Shown here: positions 47,083 to 58,699 of the stretch, piece by piece | Layout: every line of letters begins with the position of its first letter | Position numbering within the stretch: position 1 is the stretch's first letter | The notes under the pieces: model-generated | What the model was told of the DNA's origin: nothing | Databases searched by the model: none | What the model saw: the letters and a program-made list of their open reading frames with translations, nothing else | Position numbers and translations under genes: made by a program | Assembly (NCBI RefSeq): GCF_032854445.1 | Contig: NC_088295.1 | Coordinates: forward strand, 14,681,385-14,745,384 | Origin: Liolophura sinensis | Lineage: Eukaryota > Mollusca > Polyplacophora > Chitonida > Chitonidae | Length of the DNA: 64,000 bases | Direction of reading: 5' to 3'

Positions 47083-47346
47083 GTTTTCAGTCGTCACTCT
47101 ATCGATGCTCATTAATTTTTTTTTTCCCTTCAGTTCATGAGTAGGCCCTAAGGCCCATCCATGGGATACATGTCAGGTGTTAATATCCATACTTATCCGG
47201 AGTCAACTCTGCGAAGCTGTCCATGCATTTCAGACTGTGAGTTTTAGAAATGCGATGTTGGATTTTTACCAACTCATCAATGTTATCTGATGAAAAGTGT
47301 CCACATTTCAACTCCCACTTTAAATTTTGGCCTGGCATTCTGAATT

Positions 47347-47556
47347 ATTGTAATTTAACTTTTTCGCATGTTTGCAAGGGGTTTATTTAAGCATATTCTG
47401 AAGGCATTATTTCGTGTAGACTGATAGTTATATTTTTTGTGAAGCCCTGAAATTGCCCAAACCAACCAATATAGTTTTATCTCCAAAATCAAATTAAAAA
47501 TATGCATAAATTGCACTAAAAGTTGCTCTTTTTAAGCGAAAAGGTTGAATTAATCA
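47347..47556. mobile_element. MITE-like element, family 'CTGTAATTC', copy 2
   Basis: It has the same order of blocks as copy 1: ATTGTAATTTAACTTTTTCGCA, TTTATTTAAGCATATTCTGA, CCAAAATCAAATTAAAAATA, and an AAAAGGTTGAATTAAT end. It is diverged, with no open frame. Confidence 0.68.
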
Positions 47557-47892
47557 CTGAAACAAGCCTTATTTTTTCTGTCCATATCTACATCAGTTTT
47601 TGTGGATAGTTTCACAAAGAAATTAAACTGATGTGCTTGAATTCTCCCCAGTTAAGTGACAAGAGCTTCAGAGTAATGAGTGATGATATCTCAAAGCATA
47701 CACAAATATTCCAGTTAAATCCCTATCAGGAGGAGACAAAAACTTAATCCATTTTTCAATCTAATTAAAATTGTTTCTCTCTTTTTGCTGTAAAAGTGCC
47801 ACAGCAAAATAGATATCCCAGTACAAGGATCTACTCATTGCTATTGGTCTTTATTTCTCTGCAATCTAATATCTTGGCCAAATGCCAGTGTA

Positions 47893-48146
47893 TTTATTTA
47901 TTTATTTATTCGATTGGTGTTTTACGCCGTTCTCAAGAATATTTCACTTATACGATGGTGGCCAGCATTATGGTGGGTGGAAACCGGGCACAGCCCGGGG
48001 GAAACGCACGACCATCCGCAGGTTGCTGCCAGACTTTCCCACTTACAGCTGGAGAGGAAGCCAGCATGCGCTGGTCTTGAAGCGACCGCATTGGTGAGAG
48101 GCTTCGGGGTCAATACGCTGCGCTAGCGCGCTTACCAACTGATCAG
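47893..48146 (-). mobile_element. tRNA-derived SINE, full length
   Basis: Flanked by ATGCCAGTGTA (47882-47892) and ATGCCAATGTA (48147-48157), an 11-bp target duplication with one mismatch. The tail is (TTTA)n and the body includes CGTTCTCAAGAATATTTCAC and GGCCAGCATTATGGTGGGTG. Its head retains the TGATCAGTTGGTAAGCGCGC box A region. Confidence 0.87.
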
Positions 48147-48204
48147 ATGCCAATGTAACAGAATACAGCTTGGTTTCAAATATTGTTAATGACCATACAG
48201 TAAT

Positions 48205-48310
48205 CTTGCCCATTTGGCCTGATTCTGAGAGTTCAATTCATCTTAGAAAGTTGTTTAAAGGTTTGGAAGGTAAAAGAATGTTTTATAATATTTATTTCCC
48301 CCCAACAATA
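48205..48310. repeat. Dispersed repeat, copy 2
   Basis: GCCCATTTGGCCTGATTCTG, then CTTAGAAAGTTGTTTAAAGG and TTTTATAATATTTATTTCCC, aligns with 26630-26750 with moderate divergence. Confidence 0.5.
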
Positions 48311-48794
48311 AACTTTTTACTGCAAAATTTTAAGTCATTAAGGATACAGTTTCTGCCTTTACATGTATATTCTCAGCAATATCACACAGCCTTCTGAATT
48401 TTATAAAATATGGAACTGCTCAACCGATTTAATTTGAATTAATTCTGATTGGCTTCTGAGTTAGGTCGCTAACTGTCTTTCTTCATCAGAGCTAACATCT
48501 GCTTGAGAATAGAAGTTTTGGGCGCTGTTAATCAATAAAAACATCCTAAATGAGAATGAATTTAAGTAACACATTTGGTGGCAAGGCTATCAGAGATTGC
48601 CTGCTGAAGACACACATACATGAATGAAAAACTTTAGGTCAATACATAACATTTACTAACACACAAAAAGGATGTGGATGTCAGAAATTTTGTACTTTCT
48701 GGTAATAAACACATATGCAGGGCCTGAGATCAACTTGAAGTGACACTCTCAACATTTACTTCAGCTTTAATCCCAAAACACAGGACGGGACTCT

Positions 48795-50400
48795 CATTGC
48801 TCATAATTTATGGTCATTAATATGCACAAAGGGCATTAATGATGGAACATTCTCCTCGGCTTAGTTGTTTGACAGGGCATTAGCTCATACTAGTATTAAG
48901 TCATATTTTGTTAAGATTCGAGTCAAATTCAGCATTCAATGCAGTCCAAAGTCAGAGTATAACTTGCAGCAGCAGAGTTTGTTCATATTTAATTTATTGT
49001 TACCCAGTTGCTTTTGGGTACAAAATTGAATGCTTGGCTTAAAGTTAATTCTTATTTGCACAATCTGGCCGTGGTGTTTTTGTGCTTTACACGGATGCAG
49101 AAGCTCAGTTATTAATTTGCCCACAGAGCATCAGTAATAATTCCCCGCATACCATGTTGTGCTTTACATGTATACAAAATATGAGCTCAATATATGTAGT
49201 ACTTTTTGATATACAACACCTAACAATTATCAAAACACTGATTAATTTATTTGATTAGTGTTCACGCCGTACTCAGGAATATTTAACTTACCAGATGAGA
49301 ACCAGCTTTATGGTGGGCGGAACCAGGACCTTAACACAGATTCCAATAGAGGCTAAGCGGTGAATTTTGTAATTTATGGTAATTAATATGCACATAGAGA
49401 ATCAAAACCCCACTCATTATAGTATGCTTTACTTGTACACATAACCCCAGTTCAATACATGCAGTACATGTACTTTGCTTTAACTGTTATTAGATGCCAG
49501 TGAACGGAGTATGGCACAAACTACACCTGTAGTTCATACAGCCGATCTAAAAAACAACAAAAAGCATCAAGACATTGTGTATACACAATACCACACAGGC
49601 TTTCAGTTCCTTAAAAGAAAGTTTATTCAACCGGTCAGTCAATCATCCCAGAAACAAAGTTTTTGATTTCAAGTCAGTGAGTACAAACAGTTACAGCACA
49701 AATTAAGATATTTACAACCAGGTAAAACACTTTTTTGTCGCATTTACATGACTGGAATGTCAAGACTGATTCTTTAAATACATCAGGAAGTTTGGGTCTA
49801 CAGGCATATCAGAGGAAATCTTCTACAGGTGTCCTCTTTATGCTGCAAAAATAAAGCCTTAGGACTTTGTATAGCAATGGTCATTCAGTAATATAGGACA
49901 CCTGTATAAAATCACCCACTCCAAATAAACATTTCTAATATAACTAGGCCTATAAATATTATGTCAGCTTTGTTAATTCTTAAATCGTAACTTTTAACAA
50001 AATGCTCACTGTGATTTTCAAGAATTCATATCATAACTAGGCTACCAAGAAGCTTGCACATAATGCAAAACTGTAGCTCAACACATAAAGTACTAATGTC
50101 ATGAATTTGATCATTTATGGTAAATAATACGCAAACAAAACATAGCGATGGAGCATGCCCCTCTACTCCATATGTGTGCAAAACCTGTGCTCACCACAAA
50201 GTACTTTTTAAGACACCACTATTGATATTTTTTCACTAAACACTGAACATAATATACAATAGACTAAGTCATGAATTTTGCGATTTACAGTATTTAATAT
50301 GCACAGTGAATCAATGATGAAACATGCCCATCATTTTACTGTGCTTCACGTGAGTGCATAACCAGCTCAATGAAAGTAGTACTTAAGATAGCACCCCTGA
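48795..50400. repeat. Diverged repeat of about 110-170 bp, about five scattered copies
   Basis: The block TAATTTATGGTAATTAATATGC, with variants, occurs at about 48807, 49372, 50113 and 50282. Each is followed at similar distance by an 'ATCAATGATGGAACATGCCC'-like stretch and, in most copies, by 'TGCTTTAC', 'CCAGCTCAATACAT' and 'GTAGTACTT'. A further partial copy lies at about 49127-49215. The two copies at 50113 and 50282 are 169 bp apart. Part of the region may be the 3' UTR of the SLC16-like gene. Confidence 0.6.
49242..49332 (-). mobile_element. Degenerate SINE tail fragment
   Basis: TTATTTGATTAGTGTTCACG, CCGTACTCAGGAATATTTAA and TTTATGGTGGGCGGAACC match the 3' half of the SINE family with several deletions. 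Confidence 0.7.
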
Positions 50401-51439
50401 CATTTTGTTTCAAATTGATTTCTCACTTAATGGACGCCTGAACTTACAGGCGAGCTAAAAATGATTGCCAGAACAAATAAGCATTAATTAAAAGTTAATT
50501 GAAGGTATTTCTTAATATCTAACAGTTCATGAAGAAGCTTAATCTCAACAAAAACAAAGAAATGACAGGAAATGTTACTGTTTGAGGTTCACCTATGTAA
50601 AGTGACCCTATTACAATGACTATATCCAGACATAACAAGAATTCAAAATCCAAAAGTCACAAATGCGAACTTTTCAGTAAAAATAATACCTAAATACTAC
50701 ATTTAGTAAGCATTTCTGAAAGACCTCTACAAATTCTTTACAAAAAATAAACATAAAAAGAATGCGAAAACAGAAAGTTACAAAAGTCTGCAGTAAAAAT
50801 AATACCTAAACAATAAGCATTTCTGAAAGACTAACAAATTCTTTACAAAAAACAAAAAAAAACATGTGCTCCAACCATTGTGATACAAAAAAATAATAAT
50901 TCTCTTCTGAACCCAGCATATACATGTACCTCTAGGCATATACGGTAAAAACATTGTACAACAGCTGTAACACCTAATTAACCCATCTTCAACCCATCAA
51001 TGTAATTGAAAAAAGAAACATGAGAGTTAATACAAACTGCTAACACAGAATATGGCAAAATGAGCATACTAGTCATGAACAAAAATTTACTGTATGTCAA
51101 AATTTAAAACCTATCCACAACATAGTTCATGGACCCAAAATATGATGTATATCTGCCTTCACATTCCAATCCAACGATTCCAATGATCCACAAATAGGCA
51201 TTTAAACCAGGTTTAAATGTCAAGCTTGCATTTGTGGAAAACAACATACTTCAGCTACTTTGCCTCCTGTACTTCACTTCTAAATCTACTTCCATATAAC
51301 TGAAAAATTTATAGTCTGAGCACAATCTGGTCATAACCTTTTGCAATCAGTGCAACAACAAAGGATATATACAGCAATAAATCTGTACATGCTTGCTCAA
51401 AATACATATCACAAACCGCAATATACACAGAACAAAGTG
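49480..51439 (-). other. Region after the SLC16-like stop; possible 3' UTR
   Basis: AT-rich sequence with several TTTATT motifs (AATAAA on the minus strand). The polyadenylation site cannot be fixed from sequence alone. Confidence 0.35.
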
Positions 51440-51672
51440 TTACACCACTGTTTCCCTCTCTATAACAACCAATCTCTCTGCTGTTGGCTGTCTGATGTCT
51501 CCTACAGGTGTGTCTGTTGTACACAGAGAGCTTTGACAGCTGTCCTCTTGTGATTTCTGACGACATCTTAGAATCAATGGACACAAAAAGATTAAACCTC
51601 CAGAGAATACAATATTCAGGCCAGCTGAATAAAAACTGTAGTCATACATTCCATATATGTCGTAGAACAACC
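51440..51672 (-). CDS. SLC16-like transporter, last coding exon
   Basis: The acceptor CTTTTCAG lies just upstream at 51673-51680. The exon encodes GLFYDIYGMYDYSFYSAGLN, a final hydrophobic helix, LRCRQK and a polar tail ending in VIERETVV before TAA (51440-51442). Confidence 0.9.
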
Positions 51673-54105
51673 CTGAAAAGCAACAGAAAACCTCATAAAT
51701 GCCTCATTAAAAAAGAAACAGCATGTATATGTTATCTGAAGTTTCAATATTCTATAAGAGCACAGTACATTTATCATATAACCCAGTGATGTATGGGTCC
51801 AGTGACTACCTGTATCTAAAACTTGAAAATCACCAATCCTAGCTTGGTGCTCAGCTTAGATGTACATCTAAGCAGATAGTACTGCCTGGTCTCTAGTTGG
51901 TATCTGATTGCAGAGTGGGTTGTCATGTGTGGTGTCTGGAGCAGGATGTTCTGCTGAGACAGCACTACCTGTATATCTACATGACGGCATTGGGATCAGC
52001 CTACTACATAATACAACTGAAAACTGTTAAAGCTTTAGAAGGCCAAAGGGTCCATTTTTGTTTTTATGTCATATACCACACAGCTGCTATTGAAGTAGAC
52101 CAGGTTAACCTTTATGAGTGCAAACTGGTACTGTGCCACCATTTTCTAAAACAAACTGTTCATGTATCTACCTTTTTAAATTAACCTTTCTCATTAAAAA
52201 CTTTTCCAATTCCTAAAAAGGCCAACTGGACTCTGTGATAGTTGGTTATTTAAAACACAGAAAATGTACCATAAAAATTGTGCATGTAAGATACTGTCAC
52301 TTACCAGCAACAGGAGGGCCTATGAGATTGGCAATTCCCAAATTCATCATCAAAAGGCCATAGGCATTTGTCAGCCTATTCATTCCAACAAAGTCAACCA
52401 ATAAAATTGTACACAGGGAGTAGTTAGCACTGACAAATAGGCCAAAGCAAGCAGATATTATCGCAAGAGGGATATACGTGGTAAAGAAAGGTATCACAGT
52501 GATGGAAACTCCACATAGCACGATTGAAACAGCATACAGGATGTATGCGTTAATTCCAGGTCTGTCCCCCAGGAAGCCATAGACGACCTGACCCACAGTA
52601 TTCACAATGCCAGAGATAGACATGAGCATGGAGGCTGGTTTCTCACCAATCCCATCTTCTATTGCCTTATCCACCAGAAATACATAGGGTACATCATACC
52701 AAAAATACAGGACAAAGTTTGAGAAAGTGAACAGAAGAAACAGGCTGTTTCTCACCACAGACATGTCCACCATCTCTTTGAACATCTTCTGTATGTTTCT
52801 GAAAACACGACTTAAACTGTATCGATTGTCCTCCGACAAATCAGACGGGAAAACATTGAGATGAAGATCTGGACAACTCGTAGCTCGAAAACTTACTGGA
52901 ACGCGTTTTAACAGATTTCCTCTGTAAAAAATATCCTTTCTCCTCATTGGTTCATACAAGGCTGCAATGCATTTCGCCTTCTTTCTTAAATGTGCAGTAC
53001 GCTGTCGTCTCCAAATGACTTCTTTCTTGGATGGATTTAGATTTTGCATCGGATGATTGCTTATAGCTTGGTCAGTGTCCTCACTGGAGAACACAAAGCT
53101 ATTATCTGGATCAAAACATTCAGCGATGCTCTGGCTACTCATGAATTCACTCAGAAGCTGCTTTATAGAGGTATTATTGTTACGAAGCTCATTCAGAATC
53201 TTGATTGCATCAAAATGTCCTGTGTTGTCTTTCAAGTAGGTTGGTAACTGCATAACTGAATGGCTGATCGGTTGCTGCAGGAGATGCTGAAGTTTTTCCA
53301 CAGAACCATGACAGTTGGAAGTTCCATTCTCATGTCTAGCATCATCCTGAAGACTGAATCTAGAATTCGACTTTGCTCTTGACAGCCTATCAAACGTATC
53401 CAATGCCCTCTGGAACTTTTCTTCCTGTGTGAACTTAAGAGGTCTAAAGAGAGCGCCACAAATGACCAGGTTGAGTGCTAAGCCTGCCCAGATCAGCATC
53501 CCTCCCTTCCATGTGTACCACTCCAGTATATACTCTGTCAATGGAGCAATTGCAAAGGTTCCAATCCCAGATCCACAAACTGCTAATCCTGTAGCAAATG
53601 CACGCTTCCTCTCAAAGTAGAAAGCTACAACAACAATGGCTGGGATGTAGATCAGTGACAGCCCAAATCCAGCGACACATCCAAAGGTCAGGCACAGCAT
53701 CTCCACAGATTCCATGAAGGAGCTGATGATAAAACCGGCGGCTGTAATTAACCCTCCTACTATGGTCACCTTCCTACATCCATACCGACTGGTCAGGAAA
53801 CTTGCAAATGGACCAAACATCATGGGTACACCAAAGAACAGGGAACCAATCCAAGATGTTTTACTTTTGCTTTCTCCAAAATACAAAAGAAAGTCTTTAT
53901 AAAGGACTCCAAATGAAAAGGCAAATCCATCTGCCAAAAGATGACACAAGAAGGAAGCAAACACAACCACCCAGCCCCAGCCTCCATCAGGGGCAGAGGG
54001 CATACTAGATTCAATACTACTCTCATAACTGCTACTACTGGATGTACTACTTTCTGTAACACAACGTGAGCGTTTATTAGAGGAGTCCTCACACTGTTCA
54101 TCCAT
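51440..54105 (-). CDS. Monocarboxylate transporter-like protein (SLC16 family), whole coding span, 2 exons
   Basis: Exons 54105-52305 and 51672-51440 join in phase (GCT G|GG) to give 677 residues. After a serine-rich cytoplasmic N-terminus (residues 1-38) comes DGGWGW at 40-45, the SLC16 signature just before membrane helix 1. Six helices follow to about 221. A very long hydrophilic loop spans about 222-440, then six more helices run from about 450 to 640, ending in a cytoplasmic tail. The junction peptide GPPVAG-LFYDIYGMYDYSF is the usual MCT helix 11/12 region. Family members move monocarboxylates, thyroid hormone, creatine or other solutes across the plasma membrane; the substrate here cannot be told. 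It looks closest to the MCT9/12/14 group. The start ATG is the first in frame after an upstream acceptor at 54268. Confidence 0.92.
52305..54105 (-). CDS. SLC16-like transporter, first coding exon
   Basis: This 1801-nt exon encodes residues 1-600 plus one base. The donor is GCTG|GTAAGTGA with its first intron base at 52304. It holds the DGGWGW motif, a YGCRK loop between helices 2 and 3, helices 1-11, and the long central loop with LLQQPISHSVMQLPTYLK. One exon covering nearly the whole transporter is unusual compared with the many-exon MCT1-type genes. Confidence 0.93.
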
Positions 54106-54267
54106 GATATCAAGGAGTTGCTACTAAAGAATTCGGCAGTATAGATACTAAATATGGTGGAGAGATAAAGTTTAGTCATTGGTCTGTGTAAATGTAGAAT
54201 GTTACGGGATAGGCTTCTGAAGTCCCAAAAGTAGGCCGCCACACGGCTTCTCCACTTTGGGGAAAAT
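54106..54267 (-). other. Probable 5' UTR part of the SLC16-like first coding exon
   Basis: On the minus strand a TTTTTCAG acceptor ends at 54268, then 162 bases lead to the ATG. No in-frame upstream extension with MCT character is present. The transcript therefore has at least one further upstream exon, which has not been identified. Confidence 0.55.
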
Positions 54268-54407
54268 CTGAAAAAATAGGAAACAAAAGTTAATTTCCAT
54301 ACTTCAACGACTTAACAATTTCAATCCAAACATTTATGTCCAAAAAGAACTATCCCAAATTCATAGATACTCACACATTTCACATAAATACAGCAGTTTT
54401 CACCACT

Positions 54408-54475
54408 CATTAGAGTGAGTGAGTGCTTAGGGCATAACGTTGTACTTAACAATTTTTCAGTCAGATTATCACCAA
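54408..54475 (-). mobile_element. Second SINE family, tail fragment
   Basis: AGTGAGTGAGTGCTTAGGGC and AACAATTTTTCAGTCA are the reverse complement of the 3' end of the family seen at 43480. It lies in the 5' UTR intron of the SLC16-like gene. Confidence 0.65.
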
Positions 54476-57400
54476 GCCGCTATCAATAAATCACTGTTTG
54501 GGGAGCTACCAAGGATGTGGCTCACTGATCACACAGATAAAACCAGAAGACAGTGTTGTAACTCAACAACAACTATGTACAATTTATTAGTAGAAGGAAC
54601 AACCAATACAACTGACTAATGACATGAGATAGCCCTCCCTGATGCCAAGCAGAACACCCTCTGGATTTACCATGTAGGAGTACACAAATCTGCTCATGTG
54701 AAAGTAATTTCCTATCTGCCTTATCAAGTTAAGGTAAGGCCTTTTATACTTAATCAAACTTTGAATTAGAACCTTTTCTCTCTCTCACTTGACAAGTACC
54801 TGACACACTCCGCTAGACCGGCAAGTAAACGGAAGTTACGGGATTAGTGAAAACCACCATGTCACTAGCTACATAACTGTTAGTTTCCTGATGCAAACAG
54901 TAAGAAACATATCACTTGGTTGATAAAGAAATACAACCAATCTAGTTACACTGATGAAGGCCCATAATTTGCACAAAATTATCATCCCATTTTTATTATT
55001 TTCAGAACAAGCATGGTTTATAGTGAGTAATTTCTTGTTAATTTATGTTTAAGCAAGATCTACAATTATGACTACAGCATCTATGATCTAAAGCTAAGAC
55101 CTATATGCGAGTATGTTTTCACAAAAGATTGAGACTCAGCCTTGAAGACACACATACTCGTAACGTGTAACTAGCACAGCAAACCTGTTGAGGACAGAAT
55201 GTAGCCCACTGTATAGAAGAAAATAAAGGTCTGAAGATGTTTGCACACCAAAGTAGATAAAGTAAAATGGCAGGGTCACAAGGTGACTTCCACTGGACCT
55301 TCTTGTGTATTGGTGTAATTCACCTCTCCGAAAATGTATAATACACACAGAAGTTAAAAAAGCGTACCAAATATGCCTTAAAAAATTAAGATACGCATTC
55401 ACTAGTTTCTAAGAGTATGCATACACAATGAATTATTTTGTGTTGACATAGGCCTAATCACTTGCAAGCCTAGTATGAGTGATAACTCTATGGGTAAAAC
55501 TGTGCAAAGGGTAACTACTTTTACTCAAAATGCAATCATGACAAACATGTGGACAACAATGTCTTTTTTTCCAAACCATAATCCAAGTAAGTTCGACAAG
55601 TATAGTTCTTTCACTAAATAGAAATTCTTCTTGACAATGTCATTTCTTAATCTGAAGATCTGAAGTCAACAAAATGACACAAGGAAAAGGTGCTGACAGA
55701 CGCAACATAATGATAAGCATAGTGGCTGAAGAGTCATCCTTAGCTAATTATTAAAGACGGGTAGACAGCAGTGATTTGCTGTTGTGATCAGAAAGTTTAT
55801 ATATATATTGACATGTTTATATACTTTCGTGATGCTAATCTTCTTTTTATTGATCTCTTATATAAATTTACTTATTTGTATTATTTATTATATAAATAAT
55901 ACAAAAATTGCATCAATTAATGGAATGAAGCAAGCCCTTTATTAGAGGTTTTAATCCTGTGAAATATTTAATTGAAGCTTAATTAACATTGAAGTTGGGG
56001 AAATAAATTAAATGAGGGGGCAATGCTGCTGAACACAAAGACACTTAATAGACTTTCCTTAAACCTAAAGCATGCTTGCTAAAATTGGTAACCTAGAGCT
56101 ATGTTACAAAACACAACAGCATGAAAACACTAATTAAAGCAAGTTAAAGAAACAAACGATGTCACATATTTAAATACACAGATAAAAAAGAATAAATCCA
56201 GACTCGCACCATGTACACACATATGTACAATTCTTCTATAAACTGTTTTGCCTCTTGCTGAATCACCTTAGGCAGATAGGCGGTCACATGTCATACATTG
56301 CAAGTCAAAAGTTATCACTACTTGCATACTGTAATTCTTCCACCTTTTCGCACGTTTGATCTGCAAGGTGTTTATTCAAGTATATTCTGTGTAGACTGAT
56401 AAATAATATATATATATTTTGTCTGCAAAATCAAGTATAAAAATGTGCGCAAGTCACACTGAAAGTTACTTTCATATGCAGAAAGATTAAGGAATTAGAC
56501 ATTTGTTTATGTACACATATGAGAACAAGGGCCCTTGCTGGCTCAGATGACTATAATGCTGCAAGTGCCAAGTCTTGACCAATGATACCTGTTCATATGC
56601 AGTTCTCACTGCGTGTAAAAAGCCAAGAATAGGCCCACAATATATTGTATTTGAGAATTTTCACTAGATGATTCTAGGCTTTTTGAGCCTACAGAACAGG
56701 TAATGGAATGATTTCATGTGAATGGAGAAATTTACCCAAAACTAAGGCTGTTTGAAAAGTAAAATGCTTTACTGTCATTTAGTTGTGTCGGCATTTCAGG
56801 TGTCTTGACTTTAATAAATTGAAGGCTAGAGTCAGTGGAACACCAGTTTTTGTCACTGAATTATTGGTTGAAAGCTGTTTATGCATTATGCAATTCAACC
56901 ATATACAGGTTCACTGTAAGGTCACAAATCTATCCTATATACATTTCAAACCTGACTGCCTGTAAAAATAAAAAAGCATCTCCAAATCTCCAATTGAGGT
57001 CTGAGTCTATTCCAGTTGAAATATGGGTCTTGTTTTCTAATATAAGTGTACCTTAATTATAAGCGGGATGTTTAGGCCTCAGGTATGCCAGATAGGAAAT
57101 CCTGATATCCCCCGAATCCTCACCTAATGTGCTCAGATTGACTTCAAAACTGCAGCCACCACCCACCCAGCCCTGCCTTACTTTAAATAATCATTAAATT
57201 TTTTTCAACCACATCGCTTTTGCAGCTCTGTTGTCTTTGAACATCTTCTCAAGAATACATTTATGGCAAGCTAAGATCACGGAGCCTCTGCAGCCTAACT
57301 GAGCAGCACATGGATGGACTCTCTAATATGCTGAAGTAAGTTTTTAAAACTCTTTCATTTTTAACATGTAAATATTACAGTTCTATACCCTTCAGACCCC

Positions 57401-58699
57401 ATCTCTCGATTCCCCAAAATGGATGAGATCTCATCTACGTCAATCAAGAGTCACGCAGCTTCTTGGTCCTAGCTAGGCGGCCCATGTGTCCTTCTAATGC
57501 CACTGTTGGAATACTTAAAAAAGGTTGTGACACATTTTTAGATGATTTCATTTTCTCAACATGATTAACGCATTAATTGATCAATCAGGCAGGCATGGCA
57601 TGCCCATGGGGTAGCTACATGTAAATACTGGTCAATGTGATATTTGGGTGCACACGTTGTCCTTTTAACTTGATGACAGTGGTCTCCATGTACATGTATT
57701 AGCCATCCTTGGATCAAATTTTGCAGATTAGCTTAAGCTATTTAATTTCCATTTCTAATTTTTAACAAATTTGTATTTGTTTCTATGAAAAATATCAAAA
57801 TCAAAAAGGAATTTCATATAGGCTAACATGTCATAAAAATTCCTTACATGAATAAGTGATATATTCCTTTTCTTTTGACTTTGTGCAAGACCAATCCTTG
57901 TTTAATAAAAACCTATGGTATGTGTGCCCACGGAGTGTGTAGGCTTATGTTAGCATATAGCCTGTTATTACATAGCCTTACAGCTATGACATGTGCTGCT
58001 TAGCATCATCTAAATAAACTACTAGCACACTACTGCCCACAGGAGTCACAAAAGACTTTAAAGAAAACAAATAAGTTACAAGCAAAGATAGAGTGTGGAT
58101 TTTTGTTTTAACTGAAAACACGTTCCATTCCCCCAATACCCACAAGAAGGCTGTGTAGCGCAAAGCTACTCCCCAGGATTCCAGTATATGCATGCATACT
58201 CCTCACAGTCCTTACAAGGGAGATAACTACTGACACTTCTAGCATATTTTGTACTTGTTTAATATTCTCTTCAATTTTGTTTAATTTATTTGAGAAATCT
58301 TTTTAGTGATCAACGTTGATTATGGGTTCCCTCTAGGTCATTACTGGTGAGACTGATCCTAATCAGTTAGCCCATATGTGTGAAATAGACAATCTTGTCT
58401 AGTAGTAGTGGCAGTGATAACTGTATACATGACTTCCCCCACTCTGAGGAGTATGCATTCAAACATGGCAGTTGGAGTCGGAATTCATCCAAGTTTCCAC
58501 TAGTTTCATGCTTTTGTGGATTTACTAGGAACGGTACATGGGAACACCTACCTGGAATTGATAGCCGGGAAGACTCTGACTACAGACAGACAAATTATTT
58601 GGTGCCCAGTGCAGTAGTACACTGAAGCCAGCAAGCGAAGTACAGCGGTGTTCAAAGTAAGCTTATGCAACAATACAGAGATGTGATAGTATATGTGAC
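54476..58699. other. Non-coding DNA upstream of the SLC16-like coding exon, probably 5' intron
   Basis: AT-rich and poor in CpG, with one MITE-like copy (56329-56498) and a weak tRNA-like fragment near 56530-56600. No coding exon is recognised. Confidence 0.45.
56329..56498. mobile_element. MITE-like element, family 'CTGTAATTC', copy 3 (internally deleted)
   Basis: It starts CTGTAATTCTTCCACCTTTT and ends AGATTAAGGAATTAGA. The central part is shorter than in copies 1 and 2 and contains an AT dinucleotide run. Confidence 0.65.

Noticed and set aside
53820-54242. Open frame of 140 codons overlapping the SLC16-like exon in another frame
   Set aside because: It is a shadow of the real coding frame, which has the DGGWGW motif and membrane helices.
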